Positions 8,316-18,372 of a DNA stretch of 64,000 nt are shown piece after piece. Made by a program: the position numbers and the translations under genes. Source of the stretch: an uncultured bacterium. GTDB lineage: Bacteria > Actinomycetota > Coriobacteriia > Coriobacteriales > Coriobacteriaceae. Below the pieces are notes generated by a model. The model saw only the letters and a list, made by a program, of their open reading frames with translations. It did not search any database and was not told the origin of the DNA. Location of the stretch: positions 29,274-93,273 of the forward strand of contig CAJMST010000006.1 of assembly GCA_905216145.1 (NCBI GenBank), written 5' to 3'. Numbering within the stretch: the first letter of the stretch is position 1; each line of letters begins with the position of its first letter.

Positions 8316-8544
8316 GGCTCCTCCTTGAGACTAGCTCCTTGTTACGGCCTCATCATCTCAGCGCCGCACATGAGCTGCCATCGATTTGGCTTACGTCCAG
8401 CTTTCCTTTTTGAAAGGTTGGACCGTACAGGCAAGAGACGCTTTCAAACGCATGCATCGCCCCGTTGAACTACAATGTGCTTCACGATATGTGCCGCAAC
8501 CTGGGTGCGACAGATTCTCCGCGCCCGCATCGAAAGGACCAGCT

Positions 8545-8946
8545 ATGAGCGCCGCTCGCAAGACACTCAAAATCCTTGCCCTGATTTATTTTGTTCTGGG
8601 CATCGCCAGTCTCGTCATTGGAATCGCCGGTATCGCGACCGGCAAGCTCGAGTCCACCTACGGGTCGAACGCCATGCTCGCCGCGGTCGTGCTGGTCGCC
8701 AAGGGCCTCATCGATCTCGCCGCAGGTGTTGCGGGTATCAAGGGCGCCAACAAGCCTTCGCAGGTGGATGGCGCGTTTAAGCTCGGCATCGTCGCCGCGG
8801 CAGCCACGCTCCTCCAGGCCGTGCTCACGCTTCCCGCGCTCGGCGGCAGCGCCGTCAATATCGTCGCCTTTGTCATCGTGGTGTACGACCTGTTCTTTGT
8901 TCAGCAGGCACACGCCGTTAAGGCCGAGAACAAGGACCGCCTGTAA
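8545..8946 (+). CDS. small four-helix membrane protein
   Basis: 133 aa from ATG 8545, with GAAAGGA upstream. Four hydrophobic segments are visible: ILALIYFVLGIASLVIGIAG, AMLAAVVLVAKGLIDLAAGV, LGIVAAAATLLQAVLTL and VNIVAFVIVVYDLFFVQQ. The layout resembles DUF308/DUF4064-like small membrane proteins. Function unknown. An in-frame extension to 8386 exists but lacks a ribosome site. A terminator follows 38 bp after the stop. Confidence 0.75.
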   Translation: MSAARKTLKILALIYFVLGIASLVIGIAGIATGKLESTYGSNAMLAAVVLVAKGLIDLAAGVAGIKGANKPSQVDGAFKLGIVAAAATLLQAVLTLPALGGSAVNIVAFVIVVYDLFFVQQAHAVKAENKDRL

Positions 8947-8984
8947 GCGCTCGCGTCTCATAACCTCTGCAGCCAAGCAACTAA

Positions 8985-9020
8985 AAAGGGCCGATCGCGC
9001 ATCTCCGCGGTCGGCCCTTT
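8985..9020 (+). terminator. rho-independent-like hairpin
   Basis: AAAGGGCCGA (8985-8994) pairs with TCGGCCCTTT (9011-9020), extended internally by CGCG/CGCG-type pairing. It ends transcription of the small membrane protein gene. Confidence 0.75.
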
Positions 9021-9036
9021 ACGTTTGCCCAGATAA

Positions 9037-9073
9037 AACCTGCCAAAATAAACCTGTCCCTTTTTGGTAGGTT
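9037..9073. repeat. inverted repeat AACCTGCCAAAA / TTTTTGGTAGGTT
   Basis: A third palindrome family, lying directly 3' of the rlmA stop codon (9075-9077 on the minus strand). One stem position is G/A mismatched, or G-U in RNA. Possible 3'-end element. Confidence 0.65.
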
Positions 9074-9074
9074 G

Positions 9075-9890
9075 TTAGCTGTGGCGGTACTCGGCGATGA
9101 TGAAGTCGATATCGGTCTGGAGCGTGTCCAAGTTTGCCAGGCGCTCTTTGTCGGCAGGGCGCGTGCGGTAGTAGTACGGCGTCATCTGGAACACCGCCTC
9201 GATATCGGCCTGGGTCTGAAGCGTAATATTCGCAGACACCCGCTGTGTTCCGACCAACTCGAGCCCGGTGGTCTTCGGCAGCTTCTCATCGTTAAGGTAC
9301 GGCGTGTCGTAGAGCACCTCCTTGAGCCCAAACAGATGACGGGCACCCGGCACCACGGTGTAGAGCGAGCCCTCTGGCGCCAGCACGCGGGCAAATTCGC
9401 GCTCGTTAAAGGGAGCAAAGAGTTCGGTCACCATATCGAAGGTGCCATCGGCCACGGGGATATCCTTCATGTTGGCCACAAAGTAGGTCGCATCGCCGCG
9501 CTTGGCGGCCAGGCGCACCATCTCTTTGCCCAGGTCGAAACCGTAAGCATCCACGCCCGGCACCGCGCCCATGGCGCTGGTATAGTAGCCCTCGCCGCAG
9601 CAAATATCGAGCAAGGTCAGCTGCTTGCCCGTAGACACCCCGTGCTCTGCCGCCCGCTCGTGCACCAGCTCGACCATCGCATCGCGCAACGGCGCGTAGT
9701 ATCCACGGTTCAGAAAGTCACGACGGCTGCGCGCCTGCGACTTGGGATCGCCCATGGAGTCGCCGCTCTTGGACGAGCGCAGTAGATATAGATAGCCCTC
9801 GCGCGCACGGTCAAACCGGTGTCCGCCCGCGCATGCAGCACCGCGCTCATTGTCCGCCAACGGCTCATGGCAAACGGGACACAACAACAT
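9075..9890 (-). CDS. rlmA: 23S rRNA (guanine-N1-)-methyltransferase RlmA-like
   Basis: 271 aa. The N-terminal zinc finger uses C4, C7, C20 and H24 (CPVC ... CAGGHRFD), as in RlmA (RrmA), and is followed by the family block AREGYLYLL. The Rossmann SAM site is LLDICCGEGYYT near residue 92. The family methylates G745 (RlmAI) or G748 (RlmAII) of 23S rRNA; the latter links to tylosin resistance. Which type this is cannot be decided by eye. ATG with TAAGGAG 6 bp upstream. Confidence 0.85.
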   Translation of the reverse strand: MLLCPVCHEPLADNERGAACAGGHRFDRAREGYLYLLRSSKSGDSMGDPKSQARSRRDFLNRGYYAPLRDAMVELVHERAAEHGVSTGKQLTLLDICCGEGYYTSAMGAVPGVDAYGFDLGKEMVRLAAKRGDATYFVANMKDIPVADGTFDMVTELFAPFNEREFARVLAPEGSLYTVVPGARHLFGLKEVLYDTPYLNDEKLPKTTGLELVGTQRVSANITLQTQADIEAVFQMTPYYYRTRPADKERLANLDTLQTDIDFIIAEYRHS

Positions 9891-9946
9891 GGCAACTCCT
9901 TAGCGCGAACAACACAACGTCCACCATTGTCGCACGCCTTCCCCAC

Positions 9947-10026
9947 CTAGTCATTGGGGACGTTCTTGAATGACTAAGGAGTGTCCCCAGCTGCCGACAG
10001 AAAAGGAACGTCCCTAAGTGCCGACT
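9947..10026. repeat. composite repeat, GGGGACGTTC / CTGCCGAC family, copy 1
   Basis: Contains CTAGTCATTGGGGACGTTC, a TGACTAAGG segment, GTGTCCCCAGCTGCCGAC and AAGGAACGTCCCTAAGTG. Related copies are at 24444, 25071 and 32696. It fills the gap between the divergent rlmA and MATE genes and may carry promoter or RNA-folding activity. Confidence 0.8.
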
Positions 10027-10093
10027 GGTTGCATTAGGAGTATCATCGTCTGCGCAAATAAGCACGAAAGAGCATGTTAGAGATTGAGAGCGT

Positions 10094-11476
10094 ATGGCCG
10101 ATACCGCATCTAAGCACATTGACATGACCACCGGATCTCTGTGGCGCAATATTCCCCTGTTCGCCTTCCCCGTGGCCGCCACGAGCATCTTGGAGCAGCT
10201 GTCGAACCTCATCGCCACGGTCATCATCGGTAACTTCTCGGGCGACCAGGGAACCCTCGCCATGGCGGCGGTCGGCTCCAATGTTCCGCTTACCAGTCTT
10301 ATGCTCAACCTGTTTATTGGCATGTCGCTTGGCTCCAACGTGGTCATCGCCAACGCTATCGGCCGCAACGATCAGAGCATGGTCAAACGCGCCGTCCATA
10401 CCTCGATTTTAATGGCGCTCGTAGGCTTTGTCGTCATCGCGCTGGGCGAGATCTTTGCCGAGCCCATGCTCGCCGCGCTCAATGTTCCCGCCGAAACCAT
10501 GCCGCTCGCTTCGCTCTACCTGCGCATCTTTTTGCTCAGCCTGCCCTCGATCTTGCTCTACAACTTTGAGGCCGCGATTTTCCGCTCCGTCGGCATCACC
10601 CGCATGCCGCTGCAAGCGCTTGCTGTGTCCACCGTCCTCAACATTGGCCTGGACCTCATCTTTGTCCCCATACTCCACTGGGGCGTCGCGGGCGTCGCCA
10701 TCGCCACCGCCATCGCCTACACCGTCAGCGCCGCTACACTCTTTATCCGCCTGCTCAAGACCGACTCCGTCGTCCGCGTCACCCCACGCGACCTGGCTAT
10801 CGACCCCGTCGCCCTCAAGCGCATCGTCAAGATCGGCCTGCCCGCCGGCATCCAAAGCGCCGTCTTTGCCGTCGCCAACATCATCATCCAGTCCGCCATC
10901 AACAGCCTGGGCACAGAGGTCATGGCGGCATCGAGCGCCGCCATGAGCCTAGAGTACGTGTGCTACAACCTGCTCAACAGCTTTAGCCAGGCCTGCACCA
11001 CCTTTGTGGGACAAAACCACGGTGCCCGCCAGATCGACCGCTGCACCAAGACGCTCAAGGTCTGCCTGGTCGAAGGCGGTATCGTTGCCCTCACCACGAT
11101 TATCGTTATTGTCGGCCTCGGGCGCGAAATCCTATCGCTGTTCAACAGCGATCCCAACATCGTCTCGATCGGCTATATCCGCGTGTGCTCGATTTTCCCG
11201 GCGTACGCCTTTAGCATGTTCTACGAAAACATGTCCGGCTACCTGCGCGGCTTTGGTATCTCGCTCATGCCCGCCCTCATCACCATGATCTGTGTCTGCG
11301 GCATCCGCTTCTATTGGGTGTTCTGCGTGTTCCCGCACTTCCGCACCTTTGCGAACATCATGATGGTCTACCCCATCAGCCTGGGCACCACGGCGTTCTT
11401 TATGGTCGTGGCGGTATTACTCTGCCACCCGGCACGCACCTATCGCGCCGCCCAAGCCAAAGCGACAGCCCGCTAA
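10094..11476 (+). CDS. MATE-family multidrug/metabolite exporter
   Basis: 460-aa inner-membrane Na+/H+-coupled antiporter with about 12 hydrophobic helices. The N-terminal MATE signature is seen in NIPLFAFPVAATSILEQLSNLIATVIIGNF and the pseudo-repeat begins near LAIDPVALKRIVKIGLPAGIQSAVF. Length is normal for the DinF/NorM superfamily. Start at ATG 10094; a weak AGAG site is upstream. It stands alone between a repeat-filled intergenic region and the convergent LysR gene. Substrate unknown. Confidence 0.9.
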   Translation: MADTASKHIDMTTGSLWRNIPLFAFPVAATSILEQLSNLIATVIIGNFSGDQGTLAMAAVGSNVPLTSLMLNLFIGMSLGSNVVIANAIGRNDQSMVKRAVHTSILMALVGFVVIALGEIFAEPMLAALNVPAETMPLASLYLRIFLLSLPSILLYNFEAAIFRSVGITRMPLQALAVSTVLNIGLDLIFVPILHWGVAGVAIATAIAYTVSAATLFIRLLKTDSVVRVTPRDLAIDPVALKRIVKIGLPAGIQSAVFAVANIIIQSAINSLGTEVMAASSAAMSLEYVCYNLLNSFSQACTTFVGQNHGARQIDRCTKTLKVCLVEGGIVALTTIIVIVGLGREILSLFNSDPNIVSIGYIRVCSIFPAYAFSMFYENMSGYLRGFGISLMPALITMICVCGIRFYWVFCVFPHFRTFANIMMVYPISLGTTAFFMVVAVLLCHPARTYRAAQAKATAR

Positions 11477-11503
11477 ACACCGCACTCAACGCCACGCCAG
11501 TCA

Positions 11504-12370
11504 TTAATTGACAATATGCGAGCTCATATAGTCGATAAAGCGCCTCGTGGCGATGGGCATGGTGTCCCAGCTGCGCCAGGCGGCCACCACGTCGCGCGAG
11601 GGGGCATGCACGATAGGCCGCACACGGATATCGGCTTGCACGCCCTCAACGGTACGGCGATAAAGCATACTCACGCCTAGGCCCTCCTCGACCATCGCCA
11701 TGATTGTGTAGTCGTCGGTCACCTCACTCGTCACGTGCGGCGACAGCCCATGCGCCGCAAATGCATCGAGCACCAGGCTCTGTTCGCCCTCATCCAGCAA
11801 CACAAACGGCTCGGACGCCAGGTCGGCGAGCGTCACCTTCTCCTTTGCCGCCAGCGGATGCGCGGCCGGCAGCAGTGCCACCAACTCGTCGTGATAGACC
11901 ACGCGCTTCTCGAGCCCCGCGGTAAACCCGCGTGCCGTAAAGCAAAAATCGACCACGCCATCGTGCACCCACTGGGCGTTGCGCGTGTAATCGCCCTGCT
12001 TGAGGGTAAAGTGCACGCCCGGGTGCAGGGCTCCAAAGTCGCGGATTACGCGCGGCAACACGGTACGGCTCACGTTGGTAAACGTCGCAATGCGAATATC
12101 AGTCGAGGAGAGCCCCAGCAGCTCCTGGCGCTTGCCCTCGAGCTCGGCCTCGGCAGTTACGATCTGTCGCAGATACGGCAGATACTGCTTGCCATCGCGC
12201 GTAAGCGACACACCCTGTTTTCCGCGCTCGATAAGCGTGGTACCCAGCTCGCGCTCGAGCGCTTTGACGGCCTGGCTCACCGCGCTTTGCGTATAGCCCA
12301 GCTCGTCGGCCGCACCCTTCAGGCTGCCGCGATCGACCACCATACATACAATCTGATACCGCGATGCCAT
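11504..12370 (-). CDS. LysR-family transcriptional regulator
   Basis: 288 aa. The N-terminal winged HTH covers about residues 1-60 (IVCMVVDRGSLKGAADELGYTQSAVSQAVKALERELGTTLIER), followed by the linker helix and a LysR substrate-binding domain (IRIATFTNVSRTVLPRVIRDF onward). The start has GGAGG 7 bp upstream. It is divergent from a DMT-family exporter, the usual LysR arrangement, so that exporter is its likely target; a 13-bp palindrome lies between them. Confidence 0.9.
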   Translation of the reverse strand: MASRYQIVCMVVDRGSLKGAADELGYTQSAVSQAVKALERELGTTLIERGKQGVSLTRDGKQYLPYLRQIVTAEAELEGKRQELLGLSSTDIRIATFTNVSRTVLPRVIRDFGALHPGVHFTLKQGDYTRNAQWVHDGVVDFCFTARGFTAGLEKRVVYHDELVALLPAAHPLAAKEKVTLADLASEPFVLLDEGEQSLVLDAFAAHGLSPHVTSEVTDDYTIMAMVEEGLGVSMLYRRTVEGVQADIRVRPIVHAPSRDVVAAWRSWDTMPIATRRFIDYMSSHIVN

Positions 12371-12418
12371 CGTGCCTCCACATCGACGCAGCCGTAAAAC
12401 GTTTTGCCAGGGCTTTTC

Positions 12419-12431
12419 CTAATGACATTAG
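12419..12431. promoter_or_regulatory. 13-bp palindrome CTAATGACATTAG, putative LysR site
   Basis: Perfect 6+1+6 dyad in the 158-bp divergent region between LysR and the DMT transporter, 49 bp from the LysR start. LysR regulators typically bind interrupted dyads at such positions. Assignment is inferred from position. Confidence 0.45.
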
Positions 12432-12528
12432 CATTTCTTAATTATACTGAAGATACATTCGCTTTACTGCATCAAAATCTGGGAGCAGAATCCTTTTTGT
12501 GAAACCGTTCTGTAACAAAAGGAGTCCC

Positions 12529-13431
12529 ATGGATCGCAAAAAAGCAATCGCGCTCTCATTTTCCGTTCCCGTCGCATGGGGCTTTTCGTATCCCCTCATG
12601 AAGATCGGCATGGACAGCATGAACGCCACGAGCATCGTCGCGCTACGCTGCATCATCGCCTTTGCGGCCTGCCTGTTGCTCTTCCACAAGCGCGCGTTCC
12701 GCATCAACCGCGACCTTATGGTTCGCGCCGCCATCATCGGCGCCATCATGGCAACCGAGCTCACCTGCATGTGCCTGGGCTCCAGCCTCACCTCTGCCTC
12801 CACTGCCGGCTTTTTGCAGAGCCTGACGGTCGTAATCGTGCCGTTTGCCAACGCCGCCCTGCTGCGCCGTGCCCCCGAGCGCAAAGTGCTCGTCGGCACC
12901 GCCATCGTCACCTGCGGCATGCTGCTGCTCTCGGGCGCCGACTTTACCAGCCTGAATCCCGGTGCGATCATCATGCTGCTCTCGGCCTTTATCTATGCCA
13001 GCCACATTATCGTGGCCAAGCGCTTTGTCGAAGAAGTCGACCCGCTGGCTCTGGGCGTTTGGCAGCTGGGCTTCGGCGGATTATTCTCGGGTATCGCCGC
13101 ATTCACCTTTGGCGCTTTCACGCTTCCCGGCACGCCCAGCGAGATCGTGGTCGTCGTTGTGCTCGCACTCATCTGCTCTGCCTACGGCTTTATCACCCAG
13201 ACGCTCGTTCAGCCCCACGTGCCAGCCGAGACCACCGGCTTCGCCTTCTCGCTCGAGCCGGTCTGCTCCGCCGTCTTCTCGTTCTTCCTGGTCGGCGAGG
13301 TCCTGAGCCCCATCGCATTCTTTGGCGCCGCCCTCATCCTCACCGGCGTCATGGTTGCAACCGTCGAGCTTCCGCGCCTTCGCGCACATGGACAGGCTCG
13401 TATGGCAGGAGCGCCCGAACGCACCTCGTAG
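12529..13431 (+). CDS. DMT-superfamily (EamA) transporter
   Basis: 300-aa, ten-helix inner-membrane exporter with two EamA repeats (first from KKAIALSFSVPVAWGFSYPLMKIG, second from AIIMLLSAFIYASHIIVAKRFV). The ATG at 12529 is preceded by AAAGGAG; an in-frame extension to 12499 lacks one. Probably controlled by the divergent LysR regulator. Substrate unknown; EamA proteins export amino acids, nucleosides or metabolites. Confidence 0.88.
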   Translation: MDRKKAIALSFSVPVAWGFSYPLMKIGMDSMNATSIVALRCIIAFAACLLLFHKRAFRINRDLMVRAAIIGAIMATELTCMCLGSSLTSASTAGFLQSLTVVIVPFANAALLRRAPERKVLVGTAIVTCGMLLLSGADFTSLNPGAIIMLLSAFIYASHIIVAKRFVEEVDPLALGVWQLGFGGLFSGIAAFTFGAFTLPGTPSEIVVVVVLALICSAYGFITQTLVQPHVPAETTGFAFSLEPVCSAVFSFFLVGEVLSPIAFFGAALILTGVMVATVELPRLRAHGQARMAGAPERTS

Positions 13432-13519
13432 ACCCCGCTCTTCATGCAGCCGCGGCATAAAGGCAACCGGTGCGCCTTTACAATAGATGCCAACAGAGCA
13501 TCTGCCATAAAGGAGCCCC

Positions 13520-14245
13520 ATGGACACCGCAACCCGCGACCGCAACATAACAACTTGGTTGGGCGATGCGCCGCAGCCGGTACGTGACACTACGAACCAG
13601 CTGCTCGAGCGCATCGCCCTTTTGCGTGCCGAGCAGACTATCTACCCGGCACAAGACGACATCCTCAATGCCCTCGCCTACACGCCGGCCGACAAGGTCA
13701 AGGTTGTCATCTTGGGTCAAGATCCCTATCACGGACCCAACCAGGCCATGGGACTGTCGTTCTCGGTCCCAGCGACGCAAACCAAGTTGCCGCCGAGCCT
13801 GCGCAACATCTATAAGGAACTCAATGCCGATCTGGGCTACCCCATTCCCGCCACAGGAGATCTAACGCCATGGGCACAACAGGGTGTCCTGCTTCTCAAC
13901 ACTACGCTCACCGTGCGCGAGCATGCCGCGAACTCGCACGCCAAGCTGGGCTGGAGCACGCTCACCGACTACATTATCGAACGCTGCTGCCAGCTGCCCC
14001 AGCCGGTAGTCTTTTTGGCATGGGGCTGCTTTGCCCAGCAGATGGTCGAAGGTAAGCTCGTCGCAACTGGTGCGGGCAAGGCAACCGACAAGTTCTGCCT
14101 GGCCTCCACGCACCCCTCGCCGCTTTCGGCCAACCGTGCCACAGCAGAACTCCCCGCTTTTATGGGGTCGCGCCCCTTCTCCGCTGCCAATCGGCTACTC
14201 GAACAACACGGCTCGACCCCCGTCAACTGGACTTGCCTCGGCTAA
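13520..14245 (+). CDS. ung: uracil-DNA glycosylase
   Basis: 241-aa family 1 UDG that removes uracil from DNA. The water-activating motif GQDPYHGP lies at residues 66-73 with catalytic Asp68, and the DNA-intercalation motif HPSPLSA at about 198-204. Length is typical. AAAGGAG lies 6 bp before the ATG. A strong bidirectional hairpin follows. Confidence 0.97.
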   Translation: MDTATRDRNITTWLGDAPQPVRDTTNQLLERIALLRAEQTIYPAQDDILNALAYTPADKVKVVILGQDPYHGPNQAMGLSFSVPATQTKLPPSLRNIYKELNADLGYPIPATGDLTPWAQQGVLLLNTTLTVREHAANSHAKLGWSTLTDYIIERCCQLPQPVVFLAWGCFAQQMVEGKLVATGAGKATDKFCLASTHPSPLSANRATAELPAFMGSRPFSAANRLLEQHGSTPVNWTCLG

Positions 14246-14260
14246 AAATCGATACATCAA

Positions 14261-14294
14261 AAACGCGCCCGACGGCTTTCCGTCGGGCGCGTTT
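14261..14294. terminator. bidirectional terminator between ung and SDR gene
   Basis: 15-bp perfect stem AAACGCGCCCGACGG / CCGTCGGGCGCGTTT with a CTTT tetraloop and A/T ends on both sides, between convergent genes. Confidence 0.9.
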
Positions 14295-14295
14295 C

Positions 14296-14976
14296 CTATT
14301 CGGGCCAAATAAATTGTGTGCGGCCGGCCTCGCCGCCATCGATCAGCAGACTCTGTCCGGTCATAAACCGGTTGGTCACGCCCACAAAGTAGATCCACTC
14401 GGCAATCTCTTGGGCGGTGGCCCAGCGTTTAAGCGGCGTGAGCTCCATAATCTGGTTCCACAGGTGCTCGTCTTCCATCACACAACGGTTGAGCGGCGTG
14501 ATAACGCCACCCGGGTCCACACTGTTGGCGATGGCCTGCGGCGCCAGACGGTTTGCAAGGTTCTTGGTGTAGGCGATAACGCCACCCTTGCTGGCGGCAT
14601 AGGCGGGAAACTCCGATCCCGTATGTCCGCTCGCCGACCCCACATTGACCACGGATTTGATAGCCAGTGTCGGCTTGGCGGCAAGCCCCTCCCCCACAAA
14701 GGCGTAGTGCTCGGTCACGTTGATGGTGCCACGCAGGTTGGCAGCAATATCGTCGGCCGAATCCTGCGTACCAGCAACGTTCACGATTACCTGGGGTTCA
14801 AGGTCGCCTGGAAACGAGTCAGGCTCGCGGACATCAACGATCAGATGGCGGTAGCGCTCGTGTTCGATCGCCGCCGGCAGCAGATCAAAGCCCACGACCT
14901 CGTGGCCCTCGTCCAAAAAGCGCTGCACGCACGCGGCTCCGATACCGCCCGAAGCGCCCGTGATCAAAACCCGCAT
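14296..14976 (-). CDS. short-chain dehydrogenase/reductase
   Basis: 226-aa NAD(P)-dependent oxidoreductase. The nucleotide-binding motif GASGGIGAAC is at residues 7-16, the NVAG-type motif (VNVAGTQ) follows, and the catalytic Ser/Tyr/Lys region is SVVNVGSASG ... AYAASKGG. The C-terminus (FVGVTNRFMTGQSLLIDGGE) is standard for SDRs. It follows the queuosine-precursor transporter by 9 bp, its AAGGAG overlapping that stop codon, so they form an operon. Substrate unknown. Confidence 0.9.
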   Translation of the reverse strand: MRVLITGASGGIGAACVQRFLDEGHEVVGFDLLPAAIEHERYRHLIVDVREPDSFPGDLEPQVIVNVAGTQDSADDIAANLRGTINVTEHYAFVGEGLAAKPTLAIKSVVNVGSASGHTGSEFPAYAASKGGVIAYTKNLANRLAPQAIANSVDPGGVITPLNRCVMEDEHLWNQIMELTPLKRWATAQEIAEWIYFVGVTNRFMTGQSLLIDGGEAGRTQFIWPE

Positions 14977-14985
14977 ACTTGCTCC

Positions 14986-15708
14986 TTAGGCGGTTGCGTG
15001 GCGCTCGAGGTACTCGGAACCCACATTCTCGCGCTCCCAGCCGCGCACGACCTTGTAGCCCACGGGGCTCAGGAAGACCTCGCACAGCAGCTCGGCGACA
15101 GCGCCGGTCAGCGAACACATAAGGACCTGCACCCAGGTCCAACCAAAGAACGTGTGGCTCACCACAATGGCAAAGACCAGGTTGTCGATAAACTGGCCAA
15201 CACCCGTAGACACATAGGAACGGAAGGCGAAGCTCGCAAAGTTATTCTTTTTGAGCATACGGCCGAGCGACTGGTTGAGCGTGGAGTTAACCACGGCAGA
15301 AACGAGCATTGCCAGCGAAGAGCCCAGCACCACGTACCAGGTGCCGCCGATGGTGGCGTTAAGGGCGGTGTTGACCTCGATCATGCCGGTGTCGTAGTAG
15401 GCGCCCCACATACCGGGCGTGAGCGAGCATGCCCAAAAGCACAGGCTCACGGCCAGGTTAACCAGCAGCGCGAGGATAGAGATTTTGATGGATGCCTTGG
15501 CGCCAAAGCGCTTGCAGATCATGTCCTGGCACAAAAACGAAACCCAGCTCACCACAAAGCCACAGTCGAGCGCCAGATACGGCAGGCTGATAAGCTCTTT
15601 GTTGGCCAGCAGATTCATCATGATGACGCTCACGAAAAACAGCGAAACCGTTGCCGCGGGAATGCTCCGCAACAGGACCTTGTAGTCCTCCATGACCTTC
15701 TTGATCAT
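14986..15708 (-). CDS. yhhQ: queuosine precursor transporter (VUT/YhhQ family)
   Basis: 240-aa inner-membrane protein with six or more helices. Family marks are the conserved N-terminal FFVSVIMMNLLANKELISL, DCGFVVSWVSFLCQDMICKRFG and RSYVSTGVGQFIDNLVFAIV, which match the YhhQ/VUT proteins that import 7-deazaguanine precursors (preQ0/preQ1) for tRNA queuosine. ATG with AAAGGAG. The leader has a structure resembling a preQ1-I aptamer, which supports the assignment. It is co-transcribed with an SDR. Confidence 0.85.
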   Translation of the reverse strand: MIKKVMEDYKVLLRSIPAATVSLFFVSVIMMNLLANKELISLPYLALDCGFVVSWVSFLCQDMICKRFGAKASIKISILALLVNLAVSLCFWACSLTPGMWGAYYDTGMIEVNTALNATIGGTWYVVLGSSLAMLVSAVVNSTLNQSLGRMLKKNNFASFAFRSYVSTGVGQFIDNLVFAIVVSHTFFGWTWVQVLMCSLTGAVAELLCEVFLSPVGYKVVRGWERENVGSEYLERHATA

Positions 15709-15713
15709 TATGT

Positions 15714-15764
15714 ACTCCTTTGGTTTTAGGTTTAACGAGCAGGATATCGGACCCGAACTGCTCG
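15714..15764 (-). promoter_or_regulatory. candidate preQ1-like riboswitch in transporter leader
   Basis: On the minus strand, CGAGCAG (15764-15758) pairs perfectly with CTGCTCG (15742-15736). The loop starts TTCGGGTCC, and the stem is followed by the A-rich tail TTAAACCTAAAACC and then the AAAGGAG ribosome site. A loop GGGU or GGU can pair with the tail ACC, giving the H-type pseudoknot layout of preQ1-I aptamers just before the ribosome site. Consensus match was judged by eye only. Confidence 0.4.
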
Positions 15765-15828
15765 GACGCCCCGGTCTTGAGACGACGGTGGGTATGATAG
15801 CCGCTCACACGGCATCAGGCAAGTAAAT

Positions 15829-15858
15829 GGCGCGGCAGCCCCGCAGGGTCACCGCGCC
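15829..15858 (-). terminator. hairpin downstream of prfC
   Basis: GGCGCGG (15829-15835) pairs with CCGCGCC (15852-15858) just after the prfC stop; A/T-rich sequence follows. Probable terminator separating prfC from the queuosine transporter leader. Confidence 0.5.
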
Positions 15859-15864
15859 GATGCG

Positions 15865-17478
<1,614 letters not shown>

Positions 17479-17605
17479 GCGGATCCTTTCTTGCGTTCTA
17501 TATGCATTACGTCGATGTAACTGCCCTATTGTAGCCGTGATGCGCCGTGCCAGGGCACCTATCAGGACAAATTCATCAGTCTTGCCTTGGCCGCAGTGGC
17601 AGCTT

Positions 17606-17822
17606 GTCTCGATCTGTAACATCTAGACGGGTTTTGGGCTTCTAACTGTTACAGATTGAGACGAACGAACAGGCGGCTCGGAAAGATCTCAATCTGTAAC
17701 AGTTAGACCCGATTTAACCCGCTTGCTGTTACAGATTGAGACAAACGGTTGAGTCCCTCGGCAGAATCTCAATCTGTAACACCTAGCCGCCAAAATCGAC
17801 CCTTGCTGTTACAGATTGAGAT
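17606..17822. repeat. three 57-bp palindromic units in exact 80-bp tandem
   Basis: Arms TCTCAATCTGTAAC and GTTACAGATTGAGA alternate at 17606, 17646, 17686, 17726, 17766 and 17806, one every 40 bp. Loops (about 25 bp) and 23-bp spacers differ in sequence but not in length. Each pair folds into a stem of about 15 bp. The array sits in the 490-bp gap between prfC and the GntR gene. Alternating orientation excludes an ordinary CRISPR; a REPIN-like cluster or a multi-hairpin RNA is more likely. Confidence 0.9.
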
Positions 17823-17907
17823 ATTACTGAAGAGCATAGAGCATAGAGCCTCAGTGTTTTGCCTACCGACAAACAATCCCACATCTCCTCTTGCGCAACT
17901 GTGCATA

Positions 17908-17941
17908 GTGTATATATACTGTGCTTACCGGTTATATACAC
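17908..17941 (+). promoter_or_regulatory. GntR autoregulatory operator/promoter
   Basis: GTGTATATA (17908-17916) and TATATACAC (17933-17941) form a perfect dyad. A -35-like TTGCGC at 17891 and a -10-like TATACT at 17915 overlap it. YtrA-type GntR regulators repress their own ABC operons from such sites. Confidence 0.6.
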
Positions 17942-17968
17942 GTGTAGCCCATCAGCTAAGGAGCCGCT

Positions 17969-18349
17969 GTGGACATCATCCTATCCAATTCGAGCGATAA
18001 ACCCATCTACGAGCAGATATCCTCGCAGGTCAAAGCCCAAATCCTTGCGGGCGCGCTTGCCCCGGGAGCCAAGCTTCCCAGCATTCGCGCGCTCGCGAGC
18101 GGCCTGGGCGTAAGCGTCATTACCACCAAGCGCGCCTACACCGATCTGGAGCAGCTCGGGTTTATCTGTACCGTGCAGGGCAAAGGTTGCTTTGTCGCCA
18201 AGGGCAACCAGGAGCTCTTGCGCGAAAGCCAGCTCTGCCATATCGAAGAACTACTTGCGCAGGCGGCAACCCAGGCCGAAACCCTGGGCGTCACACGCAA
18301 CAAGCTGCACGAGATGCTCGATCTTGTAGCGCCCAAAACCATGCAGTAG
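17969..18349 (+). CDS. GntR-family regulator, YtrA type
   Basis: 126 aa; begins at GTG 17969 behind AAGGAG. The wHTH (KPIYEQISSQVKAQILAGALAPGAKLPSIRALASGLGVSVITTKRAYTDLEQLGFI) occupies most of the protein and only a short C-terminal helical dimerisation tail is present, as in the YtrA subfamily that controls ABC transporter operons. It is first gene of a three-gene operon with the ATPase and permease below. The upstream palindrome is its likely operator. Confidence 0.92.
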   Translation: MDIILSNSSDKPIYEQISSQVKAQILAGALAPGAKLPSIRALASGLGVSVITTKRAYTDLEQLGFICTVQGKGCFVAKGNQELLRESQLCHIEELLAQAATQAETLGVTRNKLHEMLDLVAPKTMQ

Positions 18350-18372
18350 CCATCTGCAAGAAAGGCTATACC

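Noticed and set aside
14233..15729. 498-codon open frame on the plus strand
   Set aside because: Antisense to the SDR and YhhQ genes, crossing a terminator.
17606..17822. CRISPR array
   Set aside because: Arms alternate in orientation, only three units, no cas genes; spacers 23-25 bp are too short and lie both in loops and between units.
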